Below are positions 1 through 7,385 of a DNA stretch of 64,000 nucleotides, one piece after another. The stretch's first letter is position 1; the number at the start of each line of letters is the position of its first letter. The DNA comes from Terrabacter sp. Root181 (GTDB lineage Bacteria; Actinomycetota; Actinomycetes; Actinomycetales; Dermatophilaceae). The position numbers and the translations under genes are program-made. The DNA is taken from the NCBI RefSeq assembly GCF_001428505.1, contig NZ_LMHU01000005.1:248001-312000 (forward strand), read 5' to 3'. The notes under the pieces are model-generated. The model was given only the letters and a program-made list of their open reading frames with translations. It was not told where the DNA came from and made no database searches.

Positions 1-192
1 CACGGCGTCACGGTCGAGACCGAGCTGCTGCTGCACGAGATGCGTGGCCGGCTCGGTGGGTCGATGACCCGGGTCGCCGTCGAGGACCTCGACACCATCG
101 GATCGCTCCACGGCTGGAAGCCGGCCCGGTCGATCGTGCAATGGTCGGTGGAGAAGGCTGTGTCACAAGGAGACTCGGAGACCGACTCATGA
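1..192 (+). CDS. cobL: Precorrin-6Y C5,15-methyltransferase, C-terminal end (partial)
   Basis: The gene enters from the left edge and only its last 63 codons are visible, ending with TGA at 190-192. The tail contains the phrases RVAVEDLDTIGSLHGWKPAR and QWSVEKA, which match the C-terminal end of the CbiT-like methyltransferase half of CobL. CobL methylates C5 and C15 of precorrin-6Y and decarboxylates the acetate side chain on C12. The TGA overlaps the ATG of the next gene (ATGA), so the two are translationally coupled. Assignment rests on a short tail plus the cobM neighbour; a stand-alone CbiT is the alternative. Confidence 0.75.
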   Translation, partial: HGVTVETELLLHEMRGRLGGSMTRVAVEDLDTIGSLHGWKPARSIVQWSVEKAVSQGDSETDS

Positions 193-971
193 CCATTCAC
201 TTCATCGGTGCCGGCCCGGGCGCCGCCGACCTGCTCACGCTCCGGGCGGTGCGGCTCGTCGGTGAGTCCCGGGTGTGCCTCTATGCCGGCACCTACATCG
301 GCGCCGAGGTGCTCGCGCACTGCCCCGAGGGTGCCGAGCTCGTGGACACCCAGCACCTCGACCTCGACGCGATCACGGAGCACTGCGTCCGCGCGCACAG
401 GGCTGGGCACGACGTGGCCCGGCTCTGCTCGGGCGACCCGTCGCTCTACTCCGCCATCGCCGAGCAGACCCGGCGCCTCGACCGCGCCGGAGTGCCGTGG
501 GACGTGACACCGGGCGTGCCGGCGTATGCGGCGGCGGCCGCCCTCATCGGCCGCGAGCTGACGGTGCCCGAGGTCGCGCAGTCCGTCGTGCTGACCCGGG
601 CGCACCGCGACTCGACGCAGATGCCCGAGAGCGAGTCGCTCGCGCACTTCGCGCGGTCGCGGGCCACGCTCGTGCTGCACCTCGCGATCCGGCGCACGCG
701 CGAGCTCATGGCGTCTCTCGTCGGCGACTACGGCCCCGACTGCCCCGTGGTCGTCGTCGCCGACGCCGAGCAGCCCGACCAGCTCGTGCTGCGCGGCACG
801 CTCGCCGACATCGCCGACCAGGTCGAGGCCGCCGGCCTGCGCCAGGCCGCCGTCATCCTCGTCGGCCGTGCGCTCGCGGCGCGCGACACCGACGACTTCG
901 TGGAGTCGCACCTCTACGGCACGCGGATCACCGGGATCACCCGGGCCACGCGAAACACGCCGGGCGCCTAG
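189..971 (+). CDS. cobM: Precorrin-4 C11-methyltransferase
   Basis: Encodes a 260-residue SAM-dependent methyltransferase of the CobM/CbiF type, which adds the C11 methyl group to precorrin-4 to give precorrin-5. The N-terminus MTIHFIGAGPGAADLLTLRA is the glycine-rich SAM-binding loop typical of uroporphyrin/corrin tetrapyrrole methylases, followed by LYAGTYI, SGDPSLYSAI and TPGVPAYAAAAA. I chose the ATG at 189, which overlaps the cobL stop, over an in-frame ATG at 141, because homologues begin immediately before the FIGAGPG motif. The length is normal for the family. It is the last gene of an upstream cobalamin operon; a cobalamin riboswitch follows it and serves the next operon. Confidence 0.93.
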   Translation: MTIHFIGAGPGAADLLTLRAVRLVGESRVCLYAGTYIGAEVLAHCPEGAELVDTQHLDLDAITEHCVRAHRAGHDVARLCSGDPSLYSAIAEQTRRLDRAGVPWDVTPGVPAYAAAAALIGRELTVPEVAQSVVLTRAHRDSTQMPESESLAHFARSRATLVLHLAIRRTRELMASLVGDYGPDCPVVVVADAEQPDQLVLRGTLADIADQVEAAGLRQAAVILVGRALAARDTDDFVESHLYGTRITGITRATRNTPGA

Positions 972-999
972 GGTCCCCGTGGCATGTCCGGACGGGCTG

Positions 1000-1175
1000 T
1001 GTCAGGATGCGAGTGCCGCAGTGCACGGGAAGTCGGTGTGATTCCGACGTGGTCCTCGCCACTGTGACCAGGGAGCAAGTCCCCACCATTCGCCACTGGT
1101 GACCGCAGGTTGACGCCGGGTCGCTGGGAAGGCTGGGGAGGCGTGACGATCTGGAAGCCAGGAGACCGGCTGCGG
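1000..1175 (+). ncRNA. Cobalamin (AdoCbl) riboswitch upstream of cbtBA
   Basis: The stretch has the ordered conserved blocks of a cobalamin riboswitch: GGGAAGTCGGTGTGATTCCG near 1027-1046, the B12-box-like core CGCCACTGTGACC at 1057-1069, GGGAAGGCTGGGGAG near 1126-1140 and GGAAGCCAGGAGACC near 1152-1166. It lies in the non-coding gap before the cobalt transporter genes, so it most likely turns off cbtBA when cobalamin is plentiful. The limits are approximate, and the expression platform between 1175 and the cbtB start was not resolved by eye. Confidence 0.92.
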
Positions 1176-1218
1176 CGCGATCTGTCCACGAGGCATGGAA
1201 CGAAAGGGTCAATCTGCC

Positions 1219-1425
1219 ATGACCACTGCTGCATCGGCGTCTGCCGTCTCCCCGTCCACCAGCGTCCGCGTCCCCGTCTGGGCGTGGGCCCTGCTCGCGT
1301 TCGCCGTCTTCGCGCTCTACTTCGTCTCGCAGGAGAACGGCGCGCTGCTCAGCGCGCCCGCTGCGCAGATGCTCCACGAGCTGACGCACGACGCGCGTCA
1401 CGCTCTCGGCGTCCCCTGCCACTGA
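1219..1425 (+). CDS. cbtB: Cobalt transporter subunit CbtB
   Basis: A 68-residue single-span membrane protein. Residues about 16-36 form the hydrophobic segment (VWAWALLAFAVFALYFVSQ) and the C-terminus carries the histidine-rich motif HELTHDARHALGVPCH expected of CbtB, probably a metal-binding site. I chose the ATG at 1219 rather than the in-frame ATG at 1195 because AAAGGG lies 9 nt upstream of it. It directly follows the cobalamin riboswitch and precedes cbtA by one base. CbtA and CbtB are B12-regulated predicted cobalt importers; transport itself is inferred from family and context. Confidence 0.9.
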   Translation: MTTAASASAVSPSTSVRVPVWAWALLAFAVFALYFVSQENGALLSAPAAQMLHELTHDARHALGVPCH

Positions 1426-1426
1426 G

Positions 1427-2200
1427 GTGGGGCTGAGCTTCGGCTCCGTGCTGCGGCGCGGGGTCCTGGCCGGCGTGTCCGCGGGCCTGGCGGCAGCCGT
1501 CGTCATCTGGCTCGTCGTCGAGCCCGTCATCCGCCGCGCCCTCGCCGTCGAGGACCTGCGCTCCGTGCACGGTGGCCAGTCGGCGTCGGCCGGCCTGCCC
1601 GCCCACGGCGGCGAGGAGCCGCTCGTGTCGCGGTCGGCGCAGGTCGTCGGGGGTGCCGTCACGGCGGTCCTCGTCGGGGTCGCGGTCGGTGTGATCTTCG
1701 CCGTCGTCTTCGCCCGGATGCGTGAGCGTCTGGCCGGACGGGGCGACTTCGGTCGCTCGATGGTGCTCGCGACCATCGGCTTCTCGGCCGTGAGTCTCCT
1801 TCCGGCACTGAAGATCCCGTCGAACCCGCCTGCGGTGGGTGACCCGGAGACCGTGGGCCGGCGCACGATGCTGTATGCCGTCGTCCTGCTCCTCGGGGTC
1901 GCGATCGCGCTGCTCGTGCCGGTGCTCGACCGGCGCCTCGCGGCGCGGGGAACGGTGCCGTCCACGCGCTGGGCCGTCGACGTCGTCGCGACCGTGGCGC
2001 TCGTCGTGCTGGTGCTGGTGCTCGTGCCGGGCTCGCCCGACACCGTGCCGGCCGACGTCCCCGCGGCCCTGCTGTGGGACTTCCGGCTCGCGTCCCTGGC
2101 CCAGCTCGCGACGATGTGGCTCACCCTCGGCCTCGTCTTCGGCCTGCTCATGGAACGCGTCGTCCCACCCAAGCGGGCCCTCGAGCCCGTGGCGGCGTGA
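1427..2200 (+). CDS. cbtA: Cobalt transporter subunit CbtA
   Basis: A 257-residue integral membrane protein that starts with GTG one base after the cbtB stop. Hydrophobic segments are visible around residues 8-28, 68-92, 105-122, 142-165, 180-205 and 222-245, consistent with a small polytopic CbtA transporter. The N-terminus MGLSFGSVLRRGVLAGVSAG resembles the start of CbtA homologues. CbtA is thought to be the permease working with the histidine-tailed CbtB to import cobalt for the corrin ring. The stop TGA overlaps the GTG start of the following ferredoxin-like gene. Regulation is by the riboswitch at 1000-1175. Confidence 0.88.
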   Translation: MGLSFGSVLRRGVLAGVSAGLAAAVVIWLVVEPVIRRALAVEDLRSVHGGQSASAGLPAHGGEEPLVSRSAQVVGGAVTAVLVGVAVGVIFAVVFARMRERLAGRGDFGRSMVLATIGFSAVSLLPALKIPSNPPAVGDPETVGRRTMLYAVVLLLGVAIALLVPVLDRRLAARGTVPSTRWAVDVVATVALVVLVLVLVPGSPDTVPADVPAALLWDFRLASLAQLATMWLTLGLVFGLLMERVVPPKRALEPVAA

Positions 2201-2604
2201 CGGCATACGAGCACGCCTCTGCTGACAGCGAATCCGCGCACACGTGCATCGTCCGGGTCTGCCGTGACTGCTGTTGCGGCACGGAGCGCAAGCACCCCGG
2301 GGTCGACCACGACGGGCTCCTCGCCCGGCTCGAGGTCGGCACCCGGGGTCGCGCCCGCGTGCTGCGCAGCGCGTGCCTCCTCGCGTGCGACGAGTCGAAC
2401 GTCGTCGTCGTGACACCGTCGGTGGCCGGGCGACGCTCGGGAGGACGGCCCGCATGGGTGCGTGGCGTGCTCGACGACGCGACGGTCGACGCGATCACCG
2501 GGTGGGTCGCGCTCGGCGGCCCGGGGATCGCGGCGACCCCCGAGTCGCTCGCCCCGCAGGTCTTCGCGCCGAGCGGGCTGTCGCTGACGTGGACGGCGGT
2601 CTGA
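2197..2604 (+). CDS. (2Fe-2S) ferredoxin-domain protein linked to cobalt uptake
   Basis: A 135-residue soluble protein whose GTG start overlaps the cbtA stop (GTGA). Cysteines cluster in CRDCCCGTERKHPG near residues 22-35 and again in LRSACLLACDESNVVVV near residues 62-78, the two-pair arrangement of thioredoxin-fold (2Fe-2S) ferredoxins. Homologues commonly sit next to cbtA or cobalamin genes in actinobacteria. A role in redox handling of cobalt or in feeding electrons to a cobalamin enzyme such as the sulfite-reductase-like CobG is possible but is only inferred from position. It shares the cobalamin riboswitch with cbtBA. Confidence 0.75.
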   Translation: MTAYEHASADSESAHTCIVRVCRDCCCGTERKHPGVDHDGLLARLEVGTRGRARVLRSACLLACDESNVVVVTPSVAGRRSGGRPAWVRGVLDDATVDAITGWVALGGPGIAATPESLAPQVFAPSGLSLTWTAV

Positions 2605-2625
2605 GGCTGGCCTGCGGACCGCCGG

Positions 2626-3078
2626 TCAGACGAAGGACTCGAGGTCGTCGCGCATCCGGCTCAGCTGGGGCTGCTCGCCGTGGAAGGCCTCCAGCGCGGC
2701 GAGGGCGCGCAGCACGGCTGCGCGGCCCTCGTCGTCGATCTGCCCGGTCAGGCGCAGCAGCGTGAAGCCAGCCCCGACGACGACGGTCGCGGTGTCGACC
2801 CCGTCCTCGTCGTCGAGCTCGGCGAGCATGCCGTCGACGTCAGCCGGGTGGTCGAGACCGTCGGCGAGCAGGTCGCGGACGGTCGTCGACGGGCCGAGCT
2901 CGTCCGTGCGGGCGGCCCAGTCGGCGAGCAGGTCTGCTCCCTCGTCCGTGCCGAACGGCGCGAGCTCGTCGCCCGCGTCGTCGTAGATCGGGCTCGTGAA
3001 GTGGTCGGTGAAGGCGTCGTCCGCCGGCGCGTCGATGCCCGGGCGGGTCTCGTCGTCGAGGGTGGTCTCGTCGTCCAT
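2626..3078 (-). CDS. Acidic hypothetical protein
   Basis: A 150-residue, strongly acidic cytoplasmic protein that I do not recognise. Its first 40 residues are rich in Asp, Glu and Thr (MDDETTLDDETRPG and onward), suggesting a disordered N-terminus. The remainder is helical in appearance and includes DLLADWAARTDELGPS and a hydrophobic strand TATVVVGAGFTLLRL. There is no signal peptide or membrane span. ATG codons at 3090 and 3078 are both possible; I used the inner one. It lies 6 bases downstream of the DUF1905 gene on the same strand and is probably cotranscribed with it. Confidence 0.6.
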   Translation of the reverse strand: MDDETTLDDETRPGIDAPADDAFTDHFTSPIYDDAGDELAPFGTDEGADLLADWAARTDELGPSTTVRDLLADGLDHPADVDGMLAELDDEDGVDTATVVVGAGFTLLRLTGQIDDEGRAAVLRALAALEAFHGEQPQLSRMRDDLESFV

Positions 3079-3096
3079 GACATCCAGCATGCCGCG

Positions 3097-3387
3097 TCAC
3101 GAGTCGACGCGGACGTCCAGCCCCACGTCGACCATGTCGCCGTCCTCGACGCCCTCGGCCCGACGGACGGCGACCTTGAGCGGGACGACGTAGCCGCCGT
3201 CCTTGGGCCAGAGCGACGTCGCCCACCGAGTGCGTCCGATGCGTGCGGTGACGGGGATCATGCCCCAGCCGTAGCTGACGTGGGCGACGTCATGGAGTGC
3301 AAGGGACTCGTCCTCGGGGACGGTGACGAAGTAGTACGGCGCCGGGCCGCGCCACTGCCAGACCTCGCCGGTGAACTCCAGCTCCAT
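3097..3387 (-). CDS. DUF1905 domain-containing protein
   Basis: A 96-residue protein that fits the DUF1905 family: it opens MELEFTGEVWQWRGPAPYYF and contains GWGMIPVTARIGRTRW, SLWPKDGGYVVPLK and the closing GDMVDVGLDV. The family is a small beta-barrel fold of unknown biochemical role, often fused to or next to YdeI-like proteins. An in-frame GTG/ATG lies six codons upstream; I prefer the ATG that starts MELEF because homologues begin there. It is the first of two minus-strand genes, the second being the acidic hypothetical. Confidence 0.8.
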   Translation of the reverse strand: MELEFTGEVWQWRGPAPYYFVTVPEDESLALHDVAHVSYGWGMIPVTARIGRTRWATSLWPKDGGYVVPLKVAVRRAEGVEDGDMVDVGLDVRVDS

Positions 3388-3414
3388 GCCCACAGGATGC
3401 CGCATGACAACCGG

Positions 3415-4239
3415 TCAGTCCCGAGTGCGGGTCCCGACCGCATCCGCGTCGCGGGGGTTGGCCGGAGTGTGCCGGTCGCGCCGGACCAGGACGATGAGGA
3501 TGACGGCGGCCCATGCGTAGATCACCACCAGGCCGAAGGCTGCCGTGCTGACGAAGACCCCCTCGCCGGGGTGCACCCCGGCGAGGAACGTGGAGAAGTC
3601 CCACGACGCGTGCAGGGCCATCGCGGCGAACAGGATGCCGGTGAGCCGGCGGGCCAGGTAGAACGACACACCGGAAAGCCCGGCGAAGACGACCTGCAGG
3701 GGTGCCCCCATCTCGCCGAGGGCCAGGTTGGTCAGGTGGAAGAGGCCGAAGACGAGCGCGGTCCAGGCCAGGGCTGCGGCCTCGGTCCGCCGGCCGGTGC
3801 GGAGAGAGCGCAGCACGATCCCCCGGAACACGGTCTCCTCGGTGAAGCCGACCAGCGCTGCTGCCAGGGCGATCACGAGCACCTGTCCGGTGGCGAACTG
3901 GCTCCAGCTGACGCCCATGAGGGTCAGGACGATCACGGCGATCATCACGACCGGCAGGGAGGCCAGCAGCTTCCCCTTCGAGAGCGCCTGGAGCTCGTGG
4001 AACACCCCGTCCCACCGCGCCCATCGCAGGAACGCGATGACGAGCACGGCACCCACGGCCAACGGGAGCACGGCCGCACGCAGGGTGTTCGAGGTGGAGT
4101 CGAACAAGTGCTCGTAGCCGATCCCCGAGATCCTCATCAGCCCGACGACCACGATGGCATAGGCGGCGAACATCATCAGTCCGACGCGGGGAGAGGGTTC
4201 GATGCGAGGTGTGGCGCGGCGGGGCGGTGCGGCGGACAT
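3415..4239 (-). CDS. CPBP family intramembrane metalloprotease
   Basis: A 274-residue polytopic membrane protein with the CPBP (CAAX protease and bacteriocin-processing, Abi) motifs in order: GFTEETVFRGIVLRSLRTG near residues 130-148 (motif 1, catalytic Glu-Glu and Arg), FGLFHLTN near 163-170 (motif 2 His) and ALHASWDFSTF near 208-218 (motif 3 His). About seven or eight hydrophobic segments span the protein. In other bacteria the family processes prenylated or small peptides and gives self-immunity to peptides; no substrate can be named here. A close paralogue, now frameshifted, lies immediately upstream in the same orientation, pointing to a tandem duplication. Confidence 0.88.
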   Translation of the reverse strand: MSAAPPRRATPRIEPSPRVGLMMFAAYAIVVVGLMRISGIGYEHLFDSTSNTLRAAVLPLAVGAVLVIAFLRWARWDGVFHELQALSKGKLLASLPVVMIAVIVLTLMGVSWSQFATGQVLVIALAAALVGFTEETVFRGIVLRSLRTGRRTEAAALAWTALVFGLFHLTNLALGEMGAPLQVVFAGLSGVSFYLARRLTGILFAAMALHASWDFSTFLAGVHPGEGVFVSTAAFGLVVIYAWAAVILIVLVRRDRHTPANPRDADAVGTRTRD

Positions 4240-4266
4240 CGTGCTCCTACGGTGGGTGGTCGCGTC

Positions 4267-5084
4267 TCAGACGGCGGCGGGTCGATCTACCGGCTCGATG
4301 TGGTGGCGGCGAACGAGCAGCAGGACGACGAGCCCGATCATCGTCAGGATCGCGACGATGACGAGCGGGTAGCTCTTGCCCGGAACGACCCCGGCGGAGA
4401 CCAGCGAGAAGTCCCACAGGCCGTGCACGAGCATCGGCAGCCAGATTCCCCCAGAGCGCCGGCGGATCAGGTAGAAGAAGTAGCCGGCGGCGATGGTGAC
4501 CAGCACCTGGACGAACGCCCCGGGCCCCTCGCTGATCAGGTTCGAGGCGTGTGCCAGTCCGAAGATGACGGTCGACCACAGGCGACCTTGCCCTCGGTGA
4601 ACCCGTTGGAGCGGAAGACGGTGACGCCCAGTCCGCGGAACATCAGCTCCTCACCGGCGCCGACGAACAGCGTCGAGAGCAGCAGCAGCACGGCGAAGCC
4701 GAGGCCGCGGTCGGCCAACCCTGCGTAGTTCGTCACGATGAGGACGGAGGCGAGCATGAGGACGGGCACGATGACGAGCCAGCGCTGGACGGGCCGGTCG
4801 TCGTGAACCACCGCTCGCCACCAACGCAGCCACGAGATCACCGCGGCCACGAGGACGACCGAGAGCCCCACCGGGACGGTGATGCTGCGCCACAGCTCGT
4901 TGACCCTGGTGGGCGCCGCGTACTTCGTGTCGAGGCCGCGAGTCAGCAGGAGGCCGAGGCCTTGGACGATGACGAGGTAGAGGACGACGAGCGCGATGAA
5001 ACCGATCACGGGAAGTCGGCGGGACTCTGCCGGAAGCCCCGAGCTCGTCGGGGAGGGCGACTGGGAAGGCGACTGGGAGGACAT
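4267..5084 (-). pseudogene. CPBP family intramembrane protease, frameshifted paralogue
   Basis: The coding frame starts at the ATG at 5084 (MSSQSPSQSPSPTSSG) and runs through several membrane segments to the first motif, GAGEELMFRGLGV, then is lost near 4581 where the reading becomes VACGRPSSS and stops at 4536. In the next frame the rest of the protein continues as WSTVIFGLAHASNLIS and MLVHGLWDFSLVSAG, motifs 2 and 3, to the stop at 4267. Adding one C to the GCC/TG junction (plus strand CAGGCG at 4579-4584) restores a 272-residue protein, almost the length of its intact neighbour. It is either a recent inactivation or a homopolymer sequencing error. Confidence 0.75.
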
Positions 5085-5193
5085 GGCCGGACCATAGAAC
5101 GCCTCCGCCCTCCGTGCACGACCAGCGGACGGACACGCTCGACTGTCGAGTGTTGCTCGCGTCCTCGGGCACGTCGCACCACCGGCACGCGCG

Positions 5194-6720
5194 TCAGTGG
5201 ACGTAGCGGGGTGTCCACACCTGGCCGGCATCCGTGACGCGGGAACCCGAGGCACACACGATGACGAGGCACTTCATGTCGATCGTCGTCGGGTCGAGGT
5301 CGGCAAGCGTCGTCACCGTCAAGGACTCCTCGGCACGCCCCACGTCGCGGCCGACGACGACGACGGTCGCGGGGTCGCGCTCCTCGAGGAAGACTTCCCG
5401 GGCGCGGGCGACCTGCTCGGTGCGGCTGCGCGACGCGGGGTTGTAGAGCGCCACGACGAGGTCGGCCGACGCAGCGGCGCGCAGACGCCTCTCGATGACC
5501 GTCCACGGCTTGAGCCGGTCGGAGAGCGACATGACGGCGAAGTCGCCACCCAGAGGTGCGCCGGCGCGGGCCGCGACCGCCTGCGCGGCGGTGAGACCGG
5601 GCAGCACGCGTACGGGGACGTCGGCGTAGCCGTGCGTCTCGGCGGCCTCGAACACGGCCGACGCCATGCCGAAGACGCCGGCGTCGCCACCGGAGACGAC
5701 GCCGACGCGCTCGCCCTTGCGGGCCAGCTCGAGGGCGTCACGGGCGCGGTCCACCTCGACGGTGTTGCCCGACGCGTGGCGGGTCAGTCCCTCGCGCTGT
5801 GGCACCCGGTTGACGTACGGGGCGTAGCCGACGACGTGACCGACCTCGGCGAGGACCGCGGACGCCTCCGGGGTGAGCCACCGCTCCGGCCCCGGACCCA
5901 GCCCGATGACGACGACCTCGCCGCGGCCCGTCTCCGGGTGAGGTTGCGGGACAACGGGATCGACGGTGCGTGGGGCCGCCGCGCGTCCGGCGGCGTCGGC
6001 ACGGAGGTCGCGACCGGGGACGACGACCATCGACATGTACGGCACGGTCGAGGCGTCGACGTCGGCCACGGGAAGCACCCGCTCGGAGTCGGAGCTCGCC
6101 CGCTCGACGTAGCGCGCCTCGTCGAGCCGTCCGGCCTGGCGCAGGGCCTCGCGGACGTTCTCGAACGTGCGGCCGAGCTTCATGACCACCGCGGCCTGCG
6201 TGTCGGCGAGGCGGCGGGCGAGCTCCGGCACCGGCAGCGTGCCCGGGAGGATCGTCAGCACGTCCTCGTGCCGGCACAGCCCCGTCGCGACGGCCGCGGA
6301 CGAACCGCTGACCGACGTGACGCCGGGGACCACCGCGGTGTCGTAGCGGTCTGCGAGCCGGTCGTGGAGGTACATGTAGGTGCCGTAGAAGAGCGGGTCG
6401 CCCTCCGCGAGCACGACGACGTTGCGGCCCGAGTCAAGGTGCGCTGCAAGGCGATCCGCGGACTCGTCGTAGAAGTCGGCCATGAGCCCGTGGTAGCCGA
6501 GCGGGTGGTCCGTCGCGCCCGTCGTCACGGGGTAGACGAGCAGCTCCTCGACGACTCCCTCGCGGAGGTACGACGCCGCGATGCGTCGGGCGATCGAGTC
6601 GCCGCGTGGTCCGCTGTGGAAGGCGACGACGTCGGCCTCACCGATCAGTCGCACGGCCTTGACGGTGACGAGCTCGGGGTCGCCGGGCCCGACGCCGACG
6701 CCGCGCAGCCAGCCGCTCAC
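5194..6720 (-). CDS. cobIJ: CobI-CobJ fusion: precorrin-2 C20- and precorrin-3B C17-methyltransferase
   Basis: A 508-residue bifunctional corrin methyltransferase. The N-terminal half (about residues 1-235) starts GWLRGVGVGPGDPELVT and holds AEGDPLFYGTYMYLHDRL, as in CobI, which methylates C20. After a linker, the second half (from about 265) starts VVVIGLGPGPERWLTPEAS and holds GYAPYVNRV, SGGDAGVFGMASAVFE and VALYNPASRSR, as in CobJ, which methylates C17 with ring contraction. The fusion is usual in actinobacteria. GTG at 6720 overlaps the cobH stop (GTGA) and was preferred to codons farther upstream because homologues start just before the GVGPGDP loop. It is the last gene of cobG-cobH-cobIJ. 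Confidence 0.93.
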   Translation of the reverse strand: MSGWLRGVGVGPGDPELVTVKAVRLIGEADVVAFHSGPRGDSIARRIAASYLREGVVEELLVYPVTTGATDHPLGYHGLMADFYDESADRLAAHLDSGRNVVVLAEGDPLFYGTYMYLHDRLADRYDTAVVPGVTSVSGSSAAVATGLCRHEDVLTILPGTLPVPELARRLADTQAAVVMKLGRTFENVREALRQAGRLDEARYVERASSDSERVLPVADVDASTVPYMSMVVVPGRDLRADAAGRAAAPRTVDPVVPQPHPETGRGEVVVIGLGPGPERWLTPEASAVLAEVGHVVGYAPYVNRVPQREGLTRHASGNTVEVDRARDALELARKGERVGVVSGGDAGVFGMASAVFEAAETHGYADVPVRVLPGLTAAQAVAARAGAPLGGDFAVMSLSDRLKPWTVIERRLRAAASADLVVALYNPASRSRTEQVARAREVFLEERDPATVVVVGRDVGRAEESLTVTTLADLDPTTIDMKCLVIVCASGSRVTDAGQVWTPRYVH

Positions 6721-7385
6721 AGCTCCTCCTCCCGGGCGAACGCGTTGACGGCCGACGCCGCGAGAGCGGACCCCCCGCGGCGGCCGTGCACGACGAGCCA
6801 CGGGATGCCGAAGGGGTTCTCGGCGAGGGCGACCTTCGACTCCGCCGAGCCGATGAAACCCACGGGGATGCCGACGATGGCTGCTGGTCGCGGACCACCG
6901 TCCGCGATGGTCTCGAGGAGGTGGAAGAGCGCGGTCGGCGCGTTGCCGATGGCGACGACGGCACCCTCGACCCGATCTCCCCAGAGTGAGACCGCGGCGG
7001 CGGATCGCGTGGTGCCCCAGGCCTGTGCGAGTGCCGCCACGCGTTCGTCGCGGAGCGTGCAGACGACCTCGTTGTCGCGCGGCAGGCGGGCTCGGGTGAT
7101 GCCCGAGGCGATCATGTGGGCATCCGTGAGGATCGGCGCGCCGGCCCGAAGGGCGGTTCGCGCCGCGGTGACGACCCCGGGGTGCACGGCGATGTGCTCC
7201 GTGAGGTCGACGTCGCCGCTCGCGTGCACCATGCGGACGGCCACGACGCGGGCGTCCTCGGGGAGGTGGTCGAGGTGAGCCTCCGCGCGGATCGTCGCGA
7301 ACGAGCGGCGGTAGATCTCCGCGCCGTCCGTCAGGTAGTCGTAGCGCCGCGTCGGTGGGGTGACGGTCTCGGTCCGGACGTTCAC
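6717..7385 (-). CDS. cobH: Precorrin-8X methylmutase
   Basis: A 222-residue enzyme that moves the C11 methyl group to C12, turning precorrin-8X into hydrogenobyrinate. Family signatures are RRYDYLTDGAEIYRRSFATI near the start, VRMVHASGDVDL with the catalytic-type histidine near residue 53, APILTDAHMIASGI, and PAAIVGIPVGFIGSAESK followed by HGRRGGSALAASAVNA. The GTG at 7385 overlaps the cobG stop, giving a start that matches homologues; longer in-frame readings upstream are cobG antisense noise. It sits between cobG and cobIJ with overlaps on both sides, a tightly coupled operon. Confidence 0.95.
   Translation of the reverse strand: MNVRTETVTPPTRRYDYLTDGAEIYRRSFATIRAEAHLDHLPEDARVVAVRMVHASGDVDLTEHIAVHPGVVTAARTALRAGAPILTDAHMIASGITRARLPRDNEVVCTLRDERVAALAQAWGTTRSAAAVSLWGDRVEGAVVAIGNAPTALFHLLETIADGGPRPAAIVGIPVGFIGSAESKVALAENPFGIPWLVVHGRRGGSALAASAVNAFAREEEL

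Noticed and set aside
2680-4728. Long plus-strand frame of 682 codons over the DUF1905/CPBP region
   Set aside because: Its translation is low-complexity Asp/Glu/Gly/Arg, the antisense shadow of minus-strand genes that carry recognised motifs.
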